NCBI GenBank assembly: GCA_028284625.1
Contig: JANQRH010000009.1
Location: 62,001 to 126,000, forward strand
Origin: Afifellaceae bacterium
GTDB lineage: Bacteria > Pseudomonadota > Alphaproteobacteria > Rhizobiales > Afifellaceae
Length of the DNA stretch: 64,000 nt
Direction: 5' to 3'
Position numbers and translations under genes: made by a program. The notes beneath the pieces were generated by a model. It saw only the letters and a list, made by a program, of their open reading frames with translations, was not told where the DNA came from and did not search any database. Position 1 is the stretch's first letter, and every line of letters begins with the position of its first letter. This document shows positions 57,725 through 64,000 of this stretch, piece after piece.

Positions 57725-58219
57725 ATGGCATCGGACGTCCGCATCCGCCGCGCTGAACTGTCGGAAGCCGATGCGCTCACCGATCTCGCCATGCGCTCCA
57801 AAGCGTATTGGGGCTATGACGATCAGTTCATGGCTGAGTGTCGCGAGGAGCTCACCGTCCAGCCCGACGCGATCGAGGCGGGCGAGGTGTGGGTGGTAGA
57901 AGACGAGGGGCGGCTGCTTGGCGTCTTGGAGCTGACACCAGAGGATGACGCGGTCGACGTGCGTCTGATCTTCGTCGAACCCAGTGCAGTCGGCACCGGA
58001 ATCGGGCGGGTGCTTTGGGATCATGCCGAAGCGCGTGCGCTGGCGCTTGGCGCCAGAACGCTGACCGTTGACGCCGATCCGAACGCGCTCGGTTTCTATC
58101 AGCGCATGGGCATGCGCGTTGTCGGGCGCTCGCCGTCGGGCTCCATCCCCGGCCGCACGCTGCCGCGTCTGGCCAAGGCGCTCGCCAGCGAGCCTATCGA
58201 GGAAACTGAGCCGGCCTAG
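57725..58219 (+). CDS. GNAT-family N-acetyltransferase
   Basis: 164 residues with the GNAT fold: RIRRAELSEADALTDLAMRSKAYWGYDD at the start and the acetyl-CoA loop VEPSAVGTGIGRVLWDHAEARALALGARTLTVDADPNALGFYQRMGM. The Q/RxxGxG/A motif reads AVGTGIG. One base separates it from the ilvC stop, so it is probably co-transcribed. Substrate unknown. Confidence 0.88.
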   Translation: MASDVRIRRAELSEADALTDLAMRSKAYWGYDDQFMAECREELTVQPDAIEAGEVWVVEDEGRLLGVLELTPEDDAVDVRLIFVEPSAVGTGIGRVLWDHAEARALALGARTLTVDADPNALGFYQRMGMRVVGRSPSGSIPGRTLPRLAKALASEPIEETEPA

Positions 58220-58242
58220 TCGGGTGCGCAACGCAGAAAAAG

Positions 58243-58277
58243 GAAAGCCCGGAGCGAGTGGTCCGCTCCGGGCTTTC
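58243..58277. terminator. Bidirectional terminator between the GNAT gene and glnA
   Basis: A perfect 14-bp stem (GAAAGCCCGGAGCG with its exact complement) around a 7-base loop. It is followed on the reverse strand by CTTTTTC after CTTTC, giving a T-rich tail for glnA, and on the forward strand by TTTCTCG. Both genes converge on it. Confidence 0.8.
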
Positions 58278-58314
58278 TCGTTTCACGATGTCGGTTCGGG
58301 CGAAGCCCGAGCGC

Positions 58315-59724
58315 CTACACCGAATAGTACATGTCGAACTCGACCGGATGCGGCGTCATCTCGTAGCGCATGTTCTCTTCCCATTTCAGCTCGAGATAAG
58401 CGTCGATCTGGTCGTCGTCGAAGACGCCACCGGCCTTGAGGAAGTCGCGGTCCGCGTCGAGGCTGGTGAGCGCTTCGCGGAGTGATCCGGAGACCGTCGG
58501 GATGTCCTTCAACTCTTCCGGCGGCAGGTCGTAGAGATCCTTGTCCATGGCGTCGCCCGGATTGAGCTTGTTCTTGATGCCGTCGAGGCCGGCCATCAGC
58601 ATCGCCGTGAAGGCGAGATAGGGATTAGCGCCGGGATCGGGGAAGCGGACCTCAACGCGCTTGCCCTTCGGCGACGCGACCACGGGAATGCGGCAGGACG
58701 CGGAGCGGTTGCGTGCCGAATAGGCGAGCAGAACCGGTGCCTCGTAGCCCGGCACGAGTCGCTTGTAGGAGTTCGTGGTCGGATTGGTGAAGGCGTTGAT
58801 GGCGCGCGCATGCTTCAGGATGCCGCCGATATAGAACAACGCCTCTTCCGACAGATCGGAGTAGCGGTTCCCGGCGAAGACCGGCGTGTCGCCCTTCCAA
58901 ATCGATTGGTGCACATGCATACCGGAGCCGTTGTCGCCGAACACGGGCTTGGGCATGAAGGTCGCCGACTTGCCGTAGGCATGCGCCGTCTGATGGATGC
59001 AGTATTTGTAGATCTGCAGGCCGTCGCCGGCTTTCACCAACGTGTTGAACTTGATGCCGAGCTCGTGCTGGGCGGCGCCGACCTCGTGGTGATGCTTCTC
59101 CGTTTCGACGCCCATCTGGCCCATATACATCAGCATGTCGGAGCGGATGTCCTGAGCGGAATCGATCGGCGGGACCGGGAAGTAGCCGCCCTTGGTGCGC
59201 GGCCGGTGGCCGAGATTGCCGGCCTCGTATGCGGTGCTCATGTTTGACGGCAGCTCGGAGGAATCGAGCTCAAAGCCGGTGCTGTAAGGCTCGGCGGAAA
59301 AGCGCACATCGTCGAAGACGAAGAACTCTGCTTCCGGTCCGAAGAAGGCGGCGTCGCCGACGCCCATGGATTGCAGATAGGCGAGCGCCTTCTTGGCGGT
59401 GGTGCGCGGATCGCGGTTATAGGGCTCGCCGGTCGACGGCTCCAGGATGTCGCAGAAGATGGCCAGCGTCGGCTGCGCGAAGAACGGATCGATGGCGTAG
59501 GATTCCGGGTCCATCATCAGCGTCATGTCGGACTCGTTGATCGCCTTCCATCCGGCGATCGACGAACCGTCGAACATGATGCCGTCGGAGAAGGCATCCT
59601 CGTCGATGGCCGCGGCGTCCATCGTGACGTGTTGCATCTTGCCGCGCGGATCGGTGAAGCGCAGGTCGACAAATTTCACGTCGTTGTCCTTGATGGTCTT
59701 CAAGACCTCAGAAGCATTGCTCAT
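58315..59724 (-). CDS. glnA: Glutamine synthetase type I
   Basis: Makes glutamine from glutamate and ammonia. It has the beta-grasp region ([20 protein letters not shown]), the latch and ATP-binding segments (GTGMHVHQS-type MHVHQSIWK), metal ligands in EAEFFVF and [11 protein letters not shown], and the adenylylation site [14 protein letters not shown]. The C-terminus [11 protein letters not shown] is canonical. At 469 aa it is GSI-beta and thus regulated by adenylylation. Encoded 72 bases after glnB. Confidence 0.97.
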   Translation of the reverse strand: MSNASEVLKTIKDNDVKFVDLRFTDPRGKMQHVTMDAAAIDEDAFSDGIMFDGSSIAGWKAINESDMTLMMDPESYAIDPFFAQPTLAIFCDILEPSTGEPYNRDPRTTAKKALAYLQSMGVGDAAFFGPEAEFFVFDDVRFSAEPYSTGFELDSSELPSNMSTAYEAGNLGHRPRTKGGYFPVPPIDSAQDIRSDMLMYMGQMGVETEKHHHEVGAAQHELGIKFNTLVKAGDGLQIYKYCIHQTAHAYGKSATFMPKPVFGDNGSGMHVHQSIWKGDTPVFAGNRYSDLSEEALFYIGGILKHARAINAFTNPTTNSYKRLVPGYEAPVLLAYSARNRSASCRIPVVASPKGKRVEVRFPDPGANPYLAFTAMLMAGLDGIKNKLNPGDAMDKDLYDLPPEELKDIPTVSGSLREALTSLDADRDFLKAGGVFDDDQIDAYLELKWEENMRYEMTPHPVEFDMYYSV

Positions 59725-59796
59725 CGTGTCCCTCTTGTTGATCGATCGTTTTGTCCGGGGAAGGGTGGGTTCAGTGTGAGGACCGGTCGGCCGCGA

Positions 59797-60195
<399 letters not shown>

Positions 60196-60327
60196 TCATC
60201 CCGCCGGCCTGGCGGAGTCGCGCAGGGCGCATTTGCTTAGAAATGCATCATCGGCAGCGTTGATCCATCCGAGCGATGCGGCATCTGCTGCGTACAAAAT
60301 GTGCAACTGCACAAGTGCTAGCCGACA

Positions 60328-61803
60328 ATGACCCCGATCGAACTGCTGACTCCTGATGAAATGGCCAATGCGGATCGGCTGGCGATCGACGGCGGGATCA
60401 GCGGCTTTGACCTCATGCAGAAGGCGGGTGCGGCCGTCGCGGAGGCGGCGGCGGAGATGGCGCCGCACGGCGAAATCCTGGTGCTCGCCGGGCCGGGCAA
60501 CAATGGCGGCGACGGTTTCGTGGCGGCGGAGTTGCTTCGCCGGCAGGATCGCTCCGTGCGGGTGATTCTTCTGGGCGACCGCGATCGGCTGAGCGGAGAC
60601 GCGGCTCAGGCGGCCGCGTTCTATCAAGGTGAAGTCGAGGCCTTCGGCGCGGAGATGGAGCTTTCTGGAGCGCTGGTCATCGACTCATTGTTCGGCGCCG
60701 GGCTTGCGCGGCCCCTCGACGGCGCTGTTGCGCGCGTCGTGGAGCGGCTGAATGAGGCGCATGTGCCGGTGCTGGCGGTCGATTTGCCGAGCGGCGTTGA
60801 CGGGCGGAGCGGAGCGACGCTTGGCGTCGCCGTGCAAGCCAAGCGCACCGTCACATTCTTTCGCCTGAAGCCGGGGCACCTTCTGATGCCCGGACGGCTC
60901 AAATGTGGGCGCACGGACATCGCCCAGATCGGCATACCCGACACCGTCCTCAAGTCGGTGCGCCCTTCGACATTTCACAACCTGCCGCCGTTATGGCGCA
61001 ACCATCTGCGCCCGCCGCGGCCGGGCGACCACAAATATGCGCGCGGGCACGCCTTCGTCGTGTCGGGGCCGGCCAGCGCCACGGGGGCCGCGCGCCTGGC
61101 TGCGGCGGGGGCGTTGCGGGCCGGGGCCGGCGCGGCGACCGTCGCTTCGCCGCCTGAGGCGCTCCTCGTCAATGCCGCCCATTTGACGGCGATCATGGTG
61201 CGCGCTTTCGATGGGCCGGAGGCTCTGGCCACGCTTCTTGATGGTCCGCGGCCGACATCGGTGGTGTTGGGGCCAGGAAACGGCGTGGGTGCGGCAACGC
61301 ATGCGAATGTCGAAGCGGCACTCGCCAGCGACGCAGGCGTGGTGCTCGATGCCGATGCGCTGACCAGCATAATTGCCTGTCGGGACACAATATTTTCGAA
61401 GATTCAGAATCGGCTGCAGCCGGTTGTGATGACGCCGCATGAAGGCGAGTTCGCCCGCCTTTTTGCAACGGACGGCGCGCGCATCGACCTTGCCCGCGCG
61501 GCTGCGCGCGAAAGCGGTGCGATCGTCGTGCTCAAGGGCCCCGACAGCATCGTGGCGGCGCCGGACGGGCGTGCGGCGATCAATTCCAATGCGCCGCCGG
61601 ACCTCGCCACCGCCGGCAGCGGCGACGTGCTGGCGGGCATCGTGGCCGGCCACCTAACGCAGGGGATGCCGGGCTTTGAGGCGGCGGCGGCGGCCGTCTG
61701 GGTCCACGGCGCGGCCGGGGCGGCGGTCGGTCGCGGTTTGATCGCCGACGATCTGCCGGGCGCCATACCAGGAGTTCTGAAGCAGCTGGCGCACGAGGCG
61801 TGA
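60328..61803 (+). CDS. nnr: Bifunctional NAD(P)H-hydrate repair enzyme (epimerase and dehydratase)
   Basis: Repairs hydrated NAD(P)H. The N-terminal NnrE epimerase domain (residues 1-215) has AGPGNNGGDGFVAAELL and VDLPSGVDGRSG. The C-terminal NnrD ADP-dependent dehydratase domain (residues 225-491) has GPGNGVG, TPHEGEFARL, VLKGPDSIV and TAGSGDVLAGIVAGHL with the catalytic Asp. 491 aa fits the fused form. The ATG at 60328 has no strong ribosome site and lies 192 bases from the glnB start, divergent. Confidence 0.95.
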   Translation: MTPIELLTPDEMANADRLAIDGGISGFDLMQKAGAAVAEAAAEMAPHGEILVLAGPGNNGGDGFVAAELLRRQDRSVRVILLGDRDRLSGDAAQAAAFYQGEVEAFGAEMELSGALVIDSLFGAGLARPLDGAVARVVERLNEAHVPVLAVDLPSGVDGRSGATLGVAVQAKRTVTFFRLKPGHLLMPGRLKCGRTDIAQIGIPDTVLKSVRPSTFHNLPPLWRNHLRPPRPGDHKYARGHAFVVSGPASATGAARLAAAGALRAGAGAATVASPPEALLVNAAHLTAIMVRAFDGPEALATLLDGPRPTSVVLGPGNGVGAATHANVEAALASDAGVVLDADALTSIIACRDTIFSKIQNRLQPVVMTPHEGEFARLFATDGARIDLARAAARESGAIVVLKGPDSIVAAPDGRAAINSNAPPDLATAGSGDVLAGIVAGHLTQGMPGFEAAAAAVWVHGAAGAAVGRGLIADDLPGAIPGVLKQLAHEA

Positions 61804-61910
61804 CGCGCGATCCTCCCGCCCGGGCAACCCTTGCCCCACCGGGCCCGTTGCTTTAGGAGCGCGTGTCCGGCGGAGCGCATTGCCGCTCGCAGGTTCATAT
61901 CGGGACTCGG

Positions 61911-61996
61911 GCGGGCGTGGTGGAATTGGTAGACACGCAGGATTTAGGTTCCTGTGGGCTTAGCCCGTGGGGGTTCAAGTCCCTCCGCCCGCACCA
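61911..61996 (+). tRNA. tRNA-Leu (UAG anticodon)
   Basis: 86 bases including the encoded CCA. The acceptor GCGGGCG pairs with CGCCCGC and is followed by ACCA. The D-arm region has TGGAATTGGTAGACACG, the anticodon arm is CAGGA-TTTAGGT-TCCTG with anticodon TAG (reads CUA-type leucine codons), the long variable arm GTGGGCTTAGCCC is typical of leucine tRNA, and the T-arm is GGGGGTTCAAGTCCCTC. It stands between nnr and tig. Confidence 0.97.
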
Positions 61997-62076
61997 CCGG
62001 GTCATCGGCTTCGCGATCGGTATCATGGCAGCGCCGGCTGGCGCGCTGGGACGACGACGTCATTGGGAAGGTTGGC

Positions 62077-63453
62077 ATGCAGGTGAACGAAACCCTCTCT
62101 GAGGGGCTTAAGCGCGGGCTGACGGTGACGATACCTGCGTCGGAGCTCGACTCCCGCCTCAGCGATAAGCTCACCGAGCTGAAGTCGCGCGCGCGCATCA
62201 AGGGCTTTCGCCCCGGTAAGGTGCCGGTGAACCATCTGCGCCGCGTCTACGGCAAAGCGGCGATGGCGGAGATCGTTGAGACCATGGTCGGCGAGACGAC
62301 GCGCCAGGCGCTGTCGGACCGTGGCGAGCGCGCTGCCATGCAGCCGAAAGTGGCGATGACGGAGGACGAGGCGGAAGCCATGGAAGTGCTGGAGGGCAGG
62401 GCTGATCTGACCTTCACGCTCGAATATGAGGTGCTTCCCGATTACGAGCTCGGCGACTTCAAGGGGCTGAAGATCGAGCGGCCGGTGGCCGATGTCACCG
62501 ACGAAGAGATCGACGAGCGGGTGGCGCAAGTGGCGGAGAGCACGCGCTCCTACGATCCGGTAGAGCGGGCTGCCGCCGACGGCGACCGCGTCACGTTCGA
62601 CTATGTCGGAAAGACCGGCGGCGAGACCTTTGAAAGCAACACGACGTCGATTGTTCTTGGCTCAGGCCAGTTCATCCCTGGATTTGAGGAGCAGCTGACG
62701 GGCGTCAGCGCCGGCGAGGAGAAGACCTTCGACGTGACGTTCCCGGAGGCCTACCCGGCGGAGAATCTCGCCGGCAAGCCGGCGACCTTCGACGTCAAGA
62801 TCAACGAAGTCGCGGCGCCTGCCGACATCACGATCGACGACGCGTTTGCGGAGCGCCTGGGGCTGGAATCGCTGGAGAAGCTTCGCGACACCGTTCGCCA
62901 GCAGATTGAAAGCGAATACGGCCAGACGACCCGCCAGCACGTCAAGCGGCAGATGCTTGACCAGCTCGACACGATGCACACCTTCCCGCTGCCGGAGAAC
63001 CTCGTCGAACAGGAGTTTGAGACCATCTGGAAGCAAGTGATGCACGATGTGGAGCATCACGGCCGGACGTTTGAGGCGGAGGGGACGACAGAGGAAGCGG
63101 CGCGCACCGACTATCGCGGCATCGCCGAACGGCGGGTGCGGCTCGGACTGGTCTTGTCGAAGATTGGTGAAGCTGCCGAAGTGACGGTGAGCGACGAAGA
63201 GCTCCAGGGCGCGCTCTACAATCAGGCCCGCCAGTTCCGTGGACAGGAGCAGCAGGTCTTCGACTACTACAAACAGAACCCCGACGCGGTGCAGGCCCTG
63301 CGTGCACCGATCTTTGAGGAGAAGGTGGTCGATTACCTCCTGGAGCTGGCCGACGTGACGGACAAGAGTGTGAGCAAGGATGAGCTGGCCGCGCTTGCGG
63401 AGGAAGAAAGCGGCTCCGATCACCACCACCACGATCACGACCACGACCACTAG
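62077..63453 (+). CDS. tig: Trigger factor with His/Asp-rich C-terminal tail
   Basis: Ribosome-bound chaperone. It has the N-terminal ribosome-binding domain (LTVTIPASELDSRLSDKLTEL...RIKGFRPGKVP, the signature loop), the FKBP-type PPIase domain (GDRVTFDYVGKTGGETFES and GFEEQLTGVSAGEEKTF) and the C-terminal helical chaperone domain. The last 12 residues are SDHHHHDHDHDH, a likely metal-binding tail. ATG at 62077 with AAGG upstream. At 458 aa it is normal. It leads directly to clpP as usual. Confidence 0.96.
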   Translation: MQVNETLSEGLKRGLTVTIPASELDSRLSDKLTELKSRARIKGFRPGKVPVNHLRRVYGKAAMAEIVETMVGETTRQALSDRGERAAMQPKVAMTEDEAEAMEVLEGRADLTFTLEYEVLPDYELGDFKGLKIERPVADVTDEEIDERVAQVAESTRSYDPVERAAADGDRVTFDYVGKTGGETFESNTTSIVLGSGQFIPGFEEQLTGVSAGEEKTFDVTFPEAYPAENLAGKPATFDVKINEVAAPADITIDDAFAERLGLESLEKLRDTVRQQIESEYGQTTRQHVKRQMLDQLDTMHTFPLPENLVEQEFETIWKQVMHDVEHHGRTFEAEGTTEEAARTDYRGIAERRVRLGLVLSKIGEAAEVTVSDEELQGALYNQARQFRGQEQQVFDYYKQNPDAVQALRAPIFEEKVVDYLLELADVTDKSVSKDELAALAEEESGSDHHHHDHDHDH

Positions 63454-63539
63454 GATCGATCCCGCTCGGGATGCGCGGGTCGGCGCATCAATCGCGTTAG
63501 GCAACGCGGCAATCGGTTGCGGCATCGGCCGGGCAAGTC

Positions 63540-63568
63540 CTTGCCCAGGCTTGGGGTCAGGCTATAAG
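63540..63568 (+). promoter_or_regulatory. Possible RpoH-type promoter of clpP
   Basis: CTTG, an 18-base spacer and CTATAAG lie 71 bases upstream of the clpP start and resemble the alphaproteobacterial RpoH pattern (CTTG ... CYTAT). The CTTG lies inside a hairpin GGGCAAG-TC-CTTGCCC (63531-63546). clpP is a heat-shock gene in many alphaproteobacteria, so the assignment is plausible but unproven. Confidence 0.35.
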
Positions 63569-63639
63569 GCGCTTATGTTACGGCGGATTCGCCGTTCCGG
63601 CTCCTGTCCTCCCCAGGTAAGACCCGCAAGCGAGACCTC

Positions 63640-64000
63640 ATGAAAGACCCGCTCGACATCTACATGAACACGCTGGTTCCGATGGTCGTGGAACAGACCA
63701 ATCGCGGCGAGCGTGCCTATGACATCTATTCGCGCCTCCTGAAGGAGCGGATCATCTTCATCACAGGTCCGATCGAGGACCATATGGCGACGCTGGTCTG
63801 CGCGCAGCTTCTCTATCTGGAAGCAGACAATCCGAAAAAAGAGATCGCCATGTACATCAACTCGCCGGGTGGCGTGGTGACCTCCGGCCTGGCGGTCTAC
63901 GACACGATGCAGTTCGTCAAGCCGGCGGTGTCGACGCTGTGCATCGGGCAGGCGGCGTCGATGGGGTCGATGATGCTCGCCGCCGGCGAGAAGGGCATGC
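63640..64000 (+). CDS. clpP: ATP-dependent Clp protease proteolytic subunit, 3'-truncated by window edge
   Basis: Serine peptidase ring that degrades substrates fed by ClpX or ClpA, including ssrA-tagged proteins delivered by SspB. The visible 120 residues start at ATG 63640 ([20 protein letters not shown]) and include [23 protein letters not shown] and the active-site serine in [11 protein letters not shown] (Ser107). The catalytic His and Asp lie beyond the window end. The order tig-clpP is standard. Confidence 0.95.
   Translation, partial: MKDPLDIYMNTLVPMVVEQTNRGERAYDIYSRLLKERIIFITGPIEDHMATLVCAQLLYLEADNPKKEIAMYINSPGGVVTSGLAVYDTMQFVKPAVSTLCIGQAASMGSMMLAAGEKGM

Noticed and set aside
61800-61910. 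A second tRNA before tRNA-Leu
   Set aside because: No other cloverleaf or T-arm sequence could be built in this gap.

Overview
The window reads as one continuous piece of GC-rich alphaproteobacterial chromosome, most likely Hyphomicrobiales (Rhizobiales). The evidence is the gene order (ftsW-murG-murC-murB-ddl-ftsQ-ftsA-ftsZ-lpxC-bamD-recN-ligA; fumC-RHH-sspB; serB/miaA-ilvI-ilvH-ilvC; glnB-glnA; tRNA-Leu-tig-clpP), a circularly permuted two-piece tmRNA, two TTAA-N7-TTAA CtrA-type boxes and RIME/REP-like palindromic repeats of the kind seen in rhizobia. I see no prophage, insertion sequence, plasmid or CRISPR array. Nearly everything is housekeeping.

Layout. 1-16.7 kb: the division and cell-wall cluster followed by outer-membrane assembly (lpxC, bamD) and DNA repair (recN, ligA). 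It is interrupted by one reversed single-TM membrane-protein gene between murB and ddl and by a nested palindromic repeat between murC and murB. ligA has an AT-rich, atypical 5' third and is followed by an AT-rich gap. 16.9-24.5 kb: small secreted proteins and lipoproteins, a ZIP transporter, azlCD, two DUF1127-type small proteins, a LysR regulator, aminopeptidase P and prmA. 24.7-29.9 kb: a UvrD helicase and three reverse-strand glycosyltransferases. 30-37.7 kb: a cupin, a CLC chloride protein, an FAD-linked D-2-hydroxyacid dehydrogenase and a giant AsmA protein that appears to start at CTG. 37.7-44.3 kb: RHH-fumC-sspB, the two-piece tmRNA, thyA-folA and hflK-hflC-DUF2065. 44.4-58.2 kb: a DegP-type protease, serB and miaA with overlapping divergent starts, an MHYT-GGDEF-EAL protein, then the branched-chain amino acid genes (leader peptide and attenuator, ilvI, a DMT exporter, ilvH, ilvC). 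58.2-64 kb: glnA/glnB with a sigma-54-type promoter, nnr, tRNA-Leu(UAG), trigger factor and the start of clpP.

How the genes work together: the first block makes lipid II and the divisome; hflKC, degP, clpP, tig, sspB and ssrA form a scattered protein-quality-control set (SspB is the ClpXP adaptor that normally recognises the ssrA tag encoded next to it); the ilv block makes valine, leucine and isoleucine and appears to be controlled by leader-peptide attenuation; glnB/glnA handle nitrogen.

I did not find a convincing undescribed multi-gene system. The observations most worth a second look are the chimeric-looking N-terminus of LigA, the ilvI leader with consecutive Leu-Ile-Val codons that is probably leaderless, the CTG start of the AsmA gene, the CtrA-type box at the c-di-GMP gene, and the transporter coupled into the ilv genes.
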